This document shows, piece after piece, positions 34,214 through 45,966 of a DNA stretch of 64,000 nucleotides. Source of the DNA: Trema orientale (Eukaryota; Streptophyta; Magnoliopsida; Rosales; Cannabaceae); assembly GCA_002914845.1 (NCBI GenBank), contig JXTC01000026.1:933279-997278 (forward strand), in the 5' to 3' direction. The notes below the pieces were generated by a model. That model searched no databases and was not told the origin of the DNA. It saw only the letters and a list, made by a program, of their open reading frames with translations. The position numbers and the translations under genes were made by a program. Numbering within the stretch: position 1 is the stretch's first letter; each line of letters opens with the position of its first letter.

Positions 34214-35430
34214 AGTGGCATTAGAGCGGAATTTTATGTTAAATTGATTAAGTTAATCATGCAAGAAGTTTTCGTAATCTATATCTATTTGCAATTCTAG
34301 GTTTAGATTATACATTTATGATATGTAATTTACATAATTTGTTAGTTATTTGATGCTATGAGGGTTAGGTTTTCGCTGTGAGTCGTTATTTTAAAGAATT
34401 AGGGCTTAAAACATCCAACTTGGGTCTTTTTAGTGATTTATGCGAATCTGAAATTTTCTAGATTTGAACTAGAATAGTGTTTTCGGTCAACTGATTCTTG
34501 TTTTCGGTCGACCTAAAACATTGTTACAGAAGAGGTTGACTTTTAACCTATTTTGACTTTCAGGTCGACTTTTCAGTAGATTTCGATTCTTTTTTAACTT
34601 AAATTATAGAGTTCCGACCCGTTGTCGACCTATTAAGAACTAAAATAACCCACACTTCGTCCGTTGAAAATCTTATTTGGTTCAAGGGTTGATAAAGTGT
34701 TCAGCCATTTTGGAAGATCGAATCTAACATTTTTCGGTTACTGTCAGAATTGGTCAACCGAAAGTTGTCTGAAAATTACAATTTCGTCTCTGTAGTTTTC
34801 GATCGACTGAACAGTAGACCTACTGTCAGATTCGGTTGACCAAAACAGTAGAATCGATAGACTGAATTTGATAGGCAGTCGACCGATCCTAGCAACGAAG
34901 AATTTTTTAGTTATTTTAAACACTTTAATCAATTTTCTTTGTATTATCTGTTTAAATATTTTGAAATTGATGAGTTGAAATAACATGATGTCAATATAAC
35001 CTCTATTGTGTAGATTTATTTATTTTGAAATATTTAAATGATTGTGAGTTTCTAATTCATGCGAATAATTACTGGCCCAAAGGAAGGTAATTATTTGGCC
35101 GAATAATGAACACACCTGTCGTAGTAGATATGTGATAGTTATTAAGTTTCTATGTAGACAGCAAATTAGCCTAACGGAAGATTTACTGTCTAACAAGATA
35201 AACTGTCAATATTTGATTACTGTACTGAAGAGTACCACTTACAAATTAATAAGTCGGCCCAAAGGAAAATATATTGATGTTGTTTTAGGTATCTTGTGAT
35301 GAGAGCCTACCTTATATGTTTATTTGTTGTATGTCATACCAGTATATCTTATTATTTTATATGCTCAGTTTATGACATTTTTTTCTTTTTTTATAAGAGC
35401 TATTATTTTCTGTTTTTTTTTTTTTTTTGT
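34214..35430 (+). other. Leader of element D
   Basis: About 1.2 kb of non-coding sequence after the primer-binding site. Between about 34485 and 34890 there are a dozen degenerate copies of a TCGGTCGAC/TTCGGTCAACC motif, interspersed with ACAGTAGA. No frame is shared with gag. Confidence 0.5.
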
Positions 35431-35439
35431 TATCTGTTC

Positions 35440-36215
35440 AGTTCCTACTTCAAGCATATCTGCTAGCTTGAATTCAATTCCTGTGCTTATATTCATAATT
35501 CTTGTGCTCTGTTATATGGATCTGGACCTTGCACTCAGGAAAAAACAATATGTTGCTCTTATAAAAGAAAGTTCTGCTACGGCTAATAAGAACTTTGAGC
35601 AGTGGGAATATTCAAATCACATAAGTCTCATGATCATGAAACATTCTATACCTGAGACCATTAGGGGTGCTATGCTAGAGGTTGATAATGCTAAAGCGTT
35701 CCTTAACATAATTACGGAATATTTCCAAAAGAATGAAAAAGCAGAGACAAGTACCATGCTGAGCAATTTGCTTGCTATTTGTTATAAATGTAAAGAGAAC
35801 ATCAAGGAGTACATCATAGAAGTGTCCAATCTAACTTCAAAACTAAAGGCACTTAAGTTAGAGCTATCGGATGACTTGCTCGTGCAATTAGTTCTAGTCT
35901 CTCTTCTACCACAATTCAGTCAATTTAAAGTAAGCTACAATATCCAGAAAGAAGAATGGACTCTTAATGAGCTCATAACTCAGTGTGTGTAAAAAGAAGA
36001 TAAATTGAAGTGAGAGAAGACAGAGAGTGCTCACTTTGCAACAACCTCTCAAGATAAGAAAAGGAAAAGAACTAAGGATAAAGAAGCTGCATCTCGGACT
36101 TCACAAAATAAAGCACAAAAGAAACAAGATGAGGTATTAGCTTGTTTCTTCTATAAGAACGCAGGACATGTAAAGAAGGAATATCCCAAGTACACCGGCT
36201 AGCGTGTCAAGAAGA
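35440..36215 (+). pseudogene. Copia gag, degenerate
   Basis: Gag polyprotein of the UBN2 type: MDLDLALRKKQ (from 35516), SLMIMKHSIPETIRGAM, IKEYIIEVSNLTSKLKALKLE and VLVSLLPQFSQFKVSYN. The usual segment between SIPVL and MDLDLAL (binding-fold start) appears shortened. A zinc knuckle CFFYKNAGHVKKEYPKY has lost two of its three Cys (now Tyr). Stops at about 35990 and 36012 interrupt it. Confidence 0.82.
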
Positions 36216-36229
36216 GTAAACTTCTCAAT

Positions 36230-37620
36230 TTTGTCTGTTCTGAGGTTAATTTTGCTTATGTATCCAATCATACTTGGTGGATGGATACTGGTCCCACAAC
36301 TCATATAAGTGTGTCTATGTAGGGTTGTCTGAGCAGCCGTCCACCAAGTGATATTGAAAGATACATTTATGTGGGCAACGACGACACAGCTATAGTAGAA
36401 GTAATAGGTCTATTTAGATTGTAATTAGGTCTTGATTTATTTTTAGATTTGGATGAGACATTCGTTGTACTATCATTTAGATGGAATTTAATTTCTATTT
36501 CAGTTTTGGACAAATCTGGTTATTCTTATTTATTTAGAAATAATAAATTTAGTCTTTTTCAAAATTCTAATATTATTGCGACTGATACTTTGATTGATAA
36601 CCTATATAAAATTGACACTATTACCTCAATTAATGAAAAAACTTTGTATGTTAAGAAATGTGATATAAAATGCAAAACTATTGAGAATTCCTCTATGTTA
36701 TGGCACAAGCGATTAGGACACATATCTAAACAGAGAATACAATGTTTTGTATGAGATGGAATTCTTGACTCACTTGACCTCACAGGCTTCATAGTTTGTG
36801 TTGAGTAATTAAAGATAAACAGACAAATATACGTAAATTAGGTACTAATGGGAGTTCCAGTATCTTAGAACTGATACATACTGATATCTGCAGTCCATTC
36901 CCTACGACTTTATGGAATGACCGATAGTATTTCATGACATTCATAGACAATTACTCTCGCTATAGGTACCTATATTTAATTCATAAGAAGTCATAATCCC
37001 TGGACGTATTTAAAGCTTTCAAAGCTGAAGTTGAAAATCAATTCGACAAGAAAATTAAAGCTGTGAAATCCGATCGTGGTGGTGAATATCACAGTAAGTA
37101 TAATAGATCTGGTGAACAATGTCCAGGATCCTTTACCCAATACCTAGAGAAATGTGAAATCGTCTCACAATACACAATGCCGAAAAAACCTAGTATGAAT
37201 GGTGGTTCTAAGCAACAAAGCCGAACACTTAAAGATATGGTGAAGAGTATGATTAATAATTCCTCCTTACTTGAATCACTCTGGGGAGAATCACTTAAGA
37301 CTGCAATTTATATACTCAATAGAGTACCCAACAAATTAGTAGCTAAAACCCCATATGAATTATGGACAGGCAAGAAGCCTAATATTAGGCACTTGTATGT
37401 TTGGGATTGTCCAGCTGAGGCAAGGTCATACAGGCCACATGAAAAGAAACTAGACTCAAGAACAATAAGCTGTTATTTTGTTGGCTATGCTGAAAGATCC
37501 AGAGGTTTCAAATTCTATGATCCCTCTAAAAGGTCCTTTTTTGAGATAGGTAATGCGAGATTCCTTGAGGATGTTGAGGTTGGGTGGGGGAAAGGGGAGG
37601 AAAAGATAAGGTAAGGGATA
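36230..37620 (+). pseudogene. Copia protease and integrase, degenerate
   Basis: Protease active site WWMDTGPTTHIS (about 36276-36310). Integrase zinc-binding block MLWHKRLGHIS (about 36697-36730), core with HTDICSPFP, FIDNYSRY and KSDRGGEYH (two Asp). Where the catalytic Glu is expected after NG the sequence reads [14 protein letters not shown], so Glu is missing. The following [18 protein letters not shown] and [12 protein letters not shown] blocks are well kept. Several in-frame stops. Confidence 0.82.
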
Positions 37621-37859
37621 TTATCTTTGAGGAAGAATCTTCCGACAGTTGTTATTGAAAGTGGTCAGGCTCCTTTGCCTGACATTATTCAAGAAATAAA
37701 TCCAGAAATTCAAGACAATATTCTGTAACTCCCTGTCCCACATGAGGAAGTTGCTCCTAAAGAACAACCTCAACAACCTTTAAAAGAAGCGCCATTAAGG
37801 AGATCTATTAGGGAAAGGAGAAAAGCGATTCCAGATGATTACATCGTCTATCTCCTAGA

Positions 37860-39460
37860 GCATGAGTTTGACATAGGAGTAGAAAATGATCCATTCAATT
37901 TCACTCAAGCCAAACAAAATTCAAAATCCCAACAGTGGATCACTACTATGGAGGATGAGATAAAATCTATGAAAGATAATGACGTTTGGGATCTTGTTGA
38001 ATTGCCAGCATGAAAGAAACCCATTGGTTGTAAATAGATTTTTAAAACTAGAAGGGATTCTAAAGGCAATATCGAATGACATAAGGCTCGTCTAGTGGCC
38101 AAGGGTTTCACTCAGAAAAAAAGGCATTGACTATAAAGAAATTTTTTCTCCAGTTTCTTCGAAAGTCTCTTTCAGAATATTTGTAGCACTAGTAGCTCAT
38201 TTTGATCTGGAGCTATATCAGATAGATGTAAAGGCTGCATTTTTTAATAGTGATATTGAGGAAACGATTTATATAGTATGACTAGAAAATTTTGTAACTG
38301 GAGATCCAAATACTATAGTTTGTAAACTAAAGAAATCTATCTGTGGCCTTAAACAAGAATCCCGTCAATGGTATCATAAGTTCCATCAACTTATTTCCTC
38401 ATTTGGCTTTGAGGAAAATTCGGTAGATAGATGTATATATTATAAGTTCAGTGGGAGTAAATATATCTTCCTGATTTTGTATGTCAATAACATACTTTTG
38501 GCAAGCAATGATATAGGCTTACTGCATGAAACCAAGAGATATCTATCAAACAAATATGAAAGATTTTGGGGACGCTTCTTTTGTATTAGGAATAAAAATA
38601 CACCGAGATCGCTCTCAGAGTATCCTTAGGTTATCACAAAAGAGCTATATTTAAAAGGTGCTTGATAGATTTGGCATGAGCAAATATACTTCAGGAGATA
38701 TACCCATTGCAAAGGGTAATAAATTCAGGCTTATTTAATATCCTAAGAATGAGTTTGAAGCTAAAGAAATGCAGAAGATCCCTTATGCATCTGCACTAGG
38801 GAGTCTGATGTATGCTCAGGTGTGTACACGTCCAGATATAGCGTACATAGTTGGAGTACTAGGCAGATATTTAAACAACCCTAATGTAGATTACTGGACA
38901 ACAACAAAGAGGGTTTTACAATATTTAGAGAGAACAAAAGATTACATACTCACTTATCAGAGATCTGATCGTTTGGAGATCATGGGGTATTCTGACTCCG
39001 ATTATGCTAGATGCCTAGATAGTAAAAGATCCACTTCAGGCTATATTTACATGCTTACCAGAGAAGCTATATCATAAATGATGTTAAGAAGATGCTCACA
39101 GGTTCTTCCATCATGGAGAAAGAGTTTATAGCTTGTTATTAGGCATCGAATTAAGGGATATGGCTGCGGAATTTTATCACCAGACTGCGAATTGTCAATG
39201 GCATTGAAAAGCCCTTATTATTGTGATAATAGAGCCGATGTTCTACATTCTAATAATAACAGAAGCTCATCTAGTCTAAATACATAGACATTAAGTTTTT
39301 AGTTATTAAAGAAAGAGTTCAGAGTCACCTAGTGTCTATAGAACATATCGGCACTAACTCCATATTGGCGGATCTACTAACCAAATATCTAACACCTAAG
39401 GTGTTTCATGAGCACACTGCTCATATAGGTTTTGTACCATTTAAAGATTTTCAGAATTAG
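37860..39460 (+). pseudogene. Copia reverse transcriptase and RNase H, inactive
   Basis: RT blocks HKARLVAKGFTQ, YQIDVKAAFFNSDIEE, KLKKSICGLKQ and, at the active site, LYVNNILLAS where YVDD is expected; both Asp are Asn, so the polymerase cannot work. RNase H region: YASALGSLMYAQVCTRPDIAY, GYSDSDYARCLDSKRSTSGYI, and a shifted C-terminus (IGTNSILADLLTKYLTP). Multiple stops and frameshifts. Confidence 0.85.
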
Positions 39461-39902
39461 TGGAAGTTAGAATTTACAAGTTTTCTTGTGATAGACACAT
39501 TTATTATTTGATATCAATAAAGAAATGATTTTCCTTTATATTATGAATTTTATATTTTATTTTCTTTCTATCTGCTGTTTTGCATAAAGTGAAAGATTAA
39601 AGTTGATTTGTTGTAATCATAAAGTGGAACCAAATAGAAATAGGCATTTAAGATCACTCTTCAGGTAATTTCTATAGCACACATCCATACTTTATCTGTA
39701 TCATTATGTGTGTTGATTTGGTAATCATTGATGGGTTTAGTTGTCTACCTAAGTACAATGAAGGCCGCTTTGGTTTCATATTGATATACAAGATGGTCCA
39801 GATTAGCATGAGGAGTAATTCATAACAGACTGTAATAAGTGCACACTCAAATTTTCAATATATAGTTATTTCAGGAAAATACATGTAGCCCAAGTGAGAA
39901 AT

Positions 39903-40411
39903 TATTAAGTTATATATATAAAACCTATTACATGGGCTACACGTTTTAGGCAATTATATATATTAGGGCTATCTAATAAGTATGGTCAATTAAGTAATCT
40001 AATTATGGACTTAAGAAATTACTAATTTAGTATGGGCTGTATAATATGTAGTTACCCAATACTGAATCAATAACGATTGATGGGGTCTCTATTGGCTATC
40101 AGTATATAAGGATATAATTATTAGGGTTTTGGTCCTCAAGTCAAATAGAACGTACGCTCTTCTCATCTACCTCTATCAACAGATAGAGATCCCCATTGAG
40201 CATACATAGAGTATTCTGGCTATGGAAGACTTTCTACCCTCAGGCTCTAATCAATACATCACTTATGCTTACGTGATCACATCCTTTGCTATCAAACACA
40301 ATGGATCCACGTTAGTTACGGGTTTTCTCTCAACAAATCTTTTCTTGACAATTTGGTATGATAGATTCTAGGATTGTATATAGTTTAACAATCCATTATG
40401 TATATTCAACA
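39903..40411 (+). repeat. 3' LTR of element D
   Basis: 509 bp; the first bases are TATTAAG instead of TGTTAGG. Ends TTCAACA, followed by the TSD TCTAT. Confidence 0.9.
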
Positions 40412-40416
40412 TCTAT

Positions 40417-41395
40417 TTCATAATTTAAACAATGTTTATCATGAATATTATCACTATTCATCCCCAAATAATACCCCAGAAAAGCACATAGAAATTATCC
40501 AAAATCAAGCATATGCAAGAAGACCCCACCCACCCTTAACATATGTATCCCAAATTCATTTTGGTTTTGTTGCTTTTGCTTATAAAATGCTTGTCCGCTT
40601 CTCCTTTAGGACCCTCTCACACACTCTCTTAGTTTTGTTAAAGATCACTACTCAAAAAGAAAGCCAAAAGGGAGAAAGAAAGTGCGAGAAAAATACAGTA
40701 AAGTTTTCAGAAAATTCTTGATAGAATAACACTAGATTTGCCATAAGCACTACTCTAATGGCATAAATGACCTTCCAACTCGATTCCACATGGATTTTGT
40801 TTTTCTTTTTTTTCCCCCTGTTTTGAGATTTTTAGTATGTATTGATGATGGTGGTGGTGAGATTAGAAATTATTGTTGGGATTGGAGAAGACGTAATAAA
40901 TTAAAGGTAATACTTGGGTCTATAACTTGGATTGTTAAGAATTTATTTGAGTTAAAAATGGAGGCTCAACTCTCAAGTCTTTGCAGAATAAAAGAGATAG
41001 AGAGAGAGAGAGGGGGGGTAGCACATTAGAGAGAGAGAGAGTTGAGAGAAGGAATCGGTGAGAGAGAATTTTTTTAAGTCTAAAATTAAAAATTATTAAA
41101 AGCCAAGGGTATAAGAGTCTTAGAGGGCAGCATAGTAGAGAAAGAGAGAGTTGAGAGAAGGAATCAGTGAGAGAGAATTTTTTGAAGTCTAAAATTAAAA
41201 ATTATTAAAAGTTAATTGAAGGGGGGTAAAAGATTCTTATCACTATACAAATTACATAATAAGGCAGATATTTGCTAAAATTTCAAATGTCAAGGTATTA
41301 TTTTGTAAAACTCAAAGGTAGAGTTTTTTTTTTTTTTTTTTTGTAGAAAAACTAAACTTGAGGGTATTTTTGTGCCATTAACTCTTAATTATAAT
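40417..41395. mobile_element. Right part of the palindromic-armed element split by element D
   Basis: Contains a duplicated block (about 41027-41105 and 41140-41215, each with GAGTTGAGAGAAGGAATC and TCTAAAATTAAAAATTATT) and, at about 41270-41395, the inverted copy of 32976-33170. It abuts the foldback element at 41396. Non-coding. Confidence 0.4.
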
Positions 41396-42603
41396 AGGAA
41401 ATTTAGTCATTTTGCCTCCTCACATTTACCATCAGTATGAATTTGCCCCATCACTTTTGACTTTATATTTAAGTGCCTCCTAAATAACAAATTTGTTCTT
41501 CCTTTACCCCCCTCATTTTTGACTTAATATTCAAGTGCCCCCTATAATGGCAAAGTTGTTCTTCTTTTGCCCACTCACTTTTGACTTAGTATTCAAATGC
41601 CCCCTAAAATAGTAAAGTTGTTATTTTTTTACCCCCTCAACTCTAACACCGTTAAAAAATTGTTAATAAGACAATTGCCAAATAATCATTTTACTTTTTA
41701 AATAGCTAATAAATATTTTTTACTATTTTTTTTATATTAGACATTTCCGAAGAACTAGTTTTTATAATTAAATAAATAAAAAGAGGTAAAAGAAAAATAA
41801 CTTTTTTAATGGTTATATATATATATATATATAAGCCTAAATAGGGCAATTTTTACATTAATTCATTAGTGTCAAAATATTTTTAGAAATTATGTAAAAA
41901 AAAAAAAACTGCATATTTTCATATCCGAAAGACTTTCTAGAAAATGAAAGAACTATTTCATGAATTTGCCCTCTTATTTTTCATATTTTCATGAAATAAC
42001 TAAAATGAAATGACTATTTTTCATGAAAAACAAGAGGGCAAATAGTCATTTCATTTTCTAGATAGTCTTTCGGATATAAAGATATGCAATTTTTTTTACA
42101 TAACTTCTAAAAATATTTTAACACTAATAAATTAATGTAAAAATTTCTCTCTTTTATCTATTTTTTATTTTAGATATATATATATAACCATTAAAAAAAT
42201 TATTTTGTCTTTTATCTTCTTTAGTTTATTTTATATATTTAATCATAAAAACTAGCTCTTTGAAAATGTCTAATATAAAAAAAATAGTAAAAGATATTTA
42301 TTAGCTATTTAAAAAGTAAAATGATTATTTGATTATTGTCTATTAACAATTTTCTAACAGTGTTAGAGTTGACGAGGTAAAAGAATAATAACTTTGCTAT
42401 TTTAGGGGGTATTTAAATACTATATCAAAAGTGAGGGGGCAAAATAAGAACAACTTTGCCATTGTACTTAAATATTAAGTCAAATATGAGGAGGCAAAAG
42501 AAGAATAAATTTGCCATCTATGGGGCACTTGAATACAAAGTCAAAAATAAGGGGCAAATCTATATTGAGGGCAAATATTAAAGGGCATAATTATTAATTT
42601 TCT
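41396..42603. mobile_element. 1.2-kb foldback element (long inverted repeat)
   Basis: Almost the whole element is a palindrome: arms 41396 to about 41995 and about 42005 to 42603 pair with each other. Paired examples are CGAAAGACTTTCTAGAAAATG with its complement near 42050, and TTTTTACTATTTTTTTTATA with its complement near 42280. Each arm carries three degenerate direct repeats of about 65 bp (TTGACTTAATATTCAAGTGC, then CCCCTA, then GTTGTTCTTC). Flanked by ATTATAAT at 41388-41395 and 42604-42611, an 8-bp TSD, although AT-richness weakens it. No coding. Confidence 0.8.
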
Positions 42604-42617
42604 ATTATAATATTAAA

Positions 42618-42674
42618 GTTGAATAATGTGTATTCTCTCAAAAAAAAAAAAAAAAAAAGTTGAATAATGTGTAT
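42618..42674. mobile_element. Minimal retroposition scar: poly(A) between 16-bp TSDs
   Basis: GTTGAATAATGTGTAT occurs at 42618-42633 and again at 42659-42674, flanking only TCTCTC plus 19 A. A target-site duplication around a tail with almost no body is what an extremely 5'-truncated LINE-type insertion would leave. Confidence 0.7.
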
Positions 42675-44506
42675 GATATGGAAGAGTGTGTCATAGACTC
42701 TTAGCAGATGTGGGTTCCTCCAGTCGTGGCCTTTTCTAGTTTCTAATCCCATTTGAGTACTTTTACAAAAGTTGATATACTTGATAGCTAGGCTGGACAA
42801 GTCCAGAAAGGGGGAAAAGAAAAAAAAGTTGACATTGATAGTTCTTTTCTGTTCTTTCAGTTCTTTTATTTATTTATTTTTTTAGGAATGAAAAATTTGA
42901 TTCTTTATAAATCTCTTTCTGCGTTTGTCATCATTACAAAATTTCCCATTTTTTTTATTCTATATGATATTGTCTCCTTTATGCCCCTTCATGGTATGAT
43001 GTATAACTATACAATATTTAATCAATCTTCTCTACAAACTAAGCAAGTAGTACGAATTAATGTTTTTCTAGTTCGGTAAAAATTATATAGGTTCAAAATT
43101 TATTATATCTTTTTCATGGAACAATGACTTCCATGAAAGGATAATACTTTTTGTGGATCTCCGAAGTGTAAAGCACTTTGCCATATAAGTGATCATATAT
43201 AAGTAAGTGGTACATGATGGATGAAGCATTAGCAATTAAGTTGTGACCTAAACTTTGATTCAATACAGAAACAAAAGTTATGAAATTCATTGTCCAACAT
43301 ACTGGGTTCCACCATTATTATTATTATCATTTGGTACTTGGTAGTTGGTAGCTTTGGTTATATAATGAGGGTTAATTGCAAAAAAAAACAAAAAACAAAA
43401 AAACCTATTGAAGTATGGTCTTTCTATAATTTTAACTATATTTTTTAGTTTGTACAAAATTAGACATCCACATTTGAAATCTTTACAAATTTCTACTTTT
43501 TATGTACATGTTTGGTGATTTACGTTACTGTTTTAAGTTATATATAATAAATTTTAACTTTTTATGAACAGAAATAAGATATCTATAATTTGAATCATGT
43601 GTTCAGTATAGAATTTTTTGGTCAATTTGGACATGAAAGATAAATATTTGCGGAGATTTTAAATATAAATGTATAATTTTATACATACAAAAGACAATGT
43701 TAAAATTACAGAAAGATCATACTTCAGATTTTTTTTAGACTTGCTTTTTTTGTATATTTGAATCCTTCAAGTCTTTGAGTCAACTAATATTGATATATAT
43801 ATATATATATATATGTATTTTACTTGTCACGACAACGTCGCTTTCGTCTGGAATACTGATACATGGTTAAAGATATTTTTTTCTACGTACCTGTAAAATG
43901 TCGATAAAATATAAGTAATGTCGTGAATATATCAATGCCAGTAAAATATTGACGATAAAATGAAGTCATTCTGATATGTTCACAATCTTTTGTAATAATC
44001 TCGATGTCGACAGAAATATTGAAACAAATATTTTGTAACCTTTTTTCAATACAAAAGATTGTCAAAATGAAACATCATAATGTTAGAATATGAACCTTGT
44101 GAAAGTAATTGCTTCAAATCTTTTATGTAGAGCCAAAAAAAAAATTAATAATGCAAAAATTTTTCTAGATAAGTAACATAAATAATGCAAAAATTAATTA
44201 TTTTAATAAGCATTTCCTGAAGTTTCACCCAGAAATTTGAAGAAATATTTTTGTATTTTTTCTGAATATTTTTCGACATGTACATTATCATTAACACTAT
44301 CCATAAAATTAGATCCGATATAGACACCTTTATACCGCCAGTTATCGCTATTTTCATCTTTGCGAATACCTAACATATTATTTACTATTTAGCAGAGAAA
44401 GCATGTACTAGAGGCCAAAAGTCCGTTCAAGTATTTGTAGTGTGGGAATTGTTTTTTTTTTTTTTTAATTTTTTTTGTCTAATAAGTCAAATTAACAAAT
44501 TTAACC
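42675..44506. other. AT-rich intergenic DNA
   Basis: No gene, RNA or element end recognised; (TA)n at about 43792-43814. Confidence 0.4.
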
Positions 44507-44514
44507 TATTCATA

Positions 44515-45605
44515 CAGAGATGCCAATATAGGTCGGGCTTTATGAGTGTGTCTAGATTCCGAAGAAAAAGTACGATACCGGCCAATAGGGATCGGGTTGG
44601 ATCTCAGCAATGAGCCTATCGGCCCGACCCATATTTTTACAGACTCATATTTAATCATTTTATATATAATTTTAAATATATTTATTAATTAATATTTAAA
44701 AAAAATCTTAATTAAATATTTTTATTTATATGCTTTTAATGTTATTTATTTATTTATTTTTGTTTATTTTCAAATTATTCAAATTTTAAAATAATATGAA
44801 TTGGTTTATGCCCATATTTTAGCCCACATAAGTACATACTTAATATTTTAAACCATAGAGAGATTTACGCCCTGTACCCGTTTCTAAAACTTATTTTTAT
44901 AAATACTCATTTTTAATTTTTCTTTCAAAAATACCAGTTTTTATGGCTCACGTTTCATATGTGAAATATAAGTGGTCCACATTTACAGTGTAAATTTTAT
45001 CCATGAAGTACACATTTCATGTGTAAAATATGAATGGTATATACATTTAAAATATAAGTGTTTACCACGGTTTATATTTTTCATTATAAATTTGACCTAG
45101 AGTATACATTTAAAAATGTGTGCCAATTTTTAGTATAATTATTATTCATAAAATGTAGACTATGGTATACATTTAATGCATGAAATGTATATTGTGGTCT
45201 ACATTTCATGTGTAAAATAGTAGTGGTCTATATTTATCCAAAAACGAGTATTAATGGAAATATGGTTTTAAAAACAGGCATTTATGAATTCTTCCCTAAA
45301 GCATACAACAACAACAAAATTAGTTCCGCGTTTTAGCCTATATTCGGCCTGCATAGGCACAGCCCGTTTAGGTCCGCATAAAATGTAGGCCGTGCCGGAC
45401 CCCTTAATAAGAATACATATATTTGGTCTGCATAGGCACAACCCGCTTACGCACGGCTCACTTCGGTCCGCATAAAATATGGGCTGTGCTAGGCCCCTTA
45501 ATAGGAATAAGGGTCGGGCCGAACCTAGGCCCGGTATAAAGCTCTTGTAGGTTTATCAAATGTGGGCCGAGCCAGTTCGTCCTGACCCACTTTAGGGATT
45601 CTCTA
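44515..45605. mobile_element. hAT-like non-autonomous element
   Basis: Imperfect TIRs (left CAGAGATGCCAATATAGGTC; right end read inward TAGAGAATCCCTAAAGTGGG). Flanks TATTCATA (44507-44514) and GATTCATA (45606-45613) match at 7 of 8 bases, fitting an 8-bp hAT TSD. The subterminal regions are rich in GGTCGGGC/GCCCGACC and AGGCCC motifs. The middle (about 44865-45300) is a separate AT-rich block with several TTTCATGTGTAAAATA repeats, probably a nested insertion. No transposase. Confidence 0.65.
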
Positions 45606-45644
45606 GATTCATAATTGGGGAAATTAGACATTATATGGTAATTT

Positions 45645-45966
45645 AGAAAAGAAATTTGAAAAATACGGTAATTTAAATTTTTTCAAGGTGCGGTACAGTT
45701 TTTATTAGATAAATATCATTTTTTAAAAACTATTTAGAAAAATACCATTTTTTAAAATAGTAACTAGTTTTTGTAACGGAAGGTATTTATAACTAGTATA
45801 TAACTGGTAACTAGTAACCAGTAACAAGTTTCCAGAAACAGGTAACCAGTAACTATTTTAAAAAATGGTATCTTTCTAAATATTTTTTAAAAAAATGATA
45901 TTTTTCTAATAAAAATAGTACAAAAATTTGAAAAAAGCCCAAATTCCGTATTTTTGTAATTCTTTT
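45645..45966. mobile_element. Foldback MITE with GTAACTAGT core
   Basis: Inverted arms of about 130 bp, for example AATACCATTTTTTAAAATAG on the left and its complement on the right. The loop is made of repeated ACTAGT/AACTGGTAACTAGTAACCAG units. Confidence 0.7.

Larger units (their letters stand above)
33708..40411 (+). mobile_element. Ty1/copia retrotransposon (element D)
   Basis: 6.7 kb element with LTRs 33708-34213 and 39903-40411 and a perfect 5-bp TSD TCTAT (33703-33707 and 40412-40416). A primer-binding site TGGCATTAGAGC (34216-34227) resembles the initiator tRNA-Met complement. Order of domains gag, protease, integrase, RT, RNase H is the copia order. The coding region is riddled with stops and frameshifts, and the LTRs differ at many sites, so this is an old, dead copy. 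Confidence 0.93.

Noticed and set aside
40398..40721. 107-codon open stretch after the copia 3' LTR
   Set aside because: Begins in the LTR, no similarity, AT-rich context.
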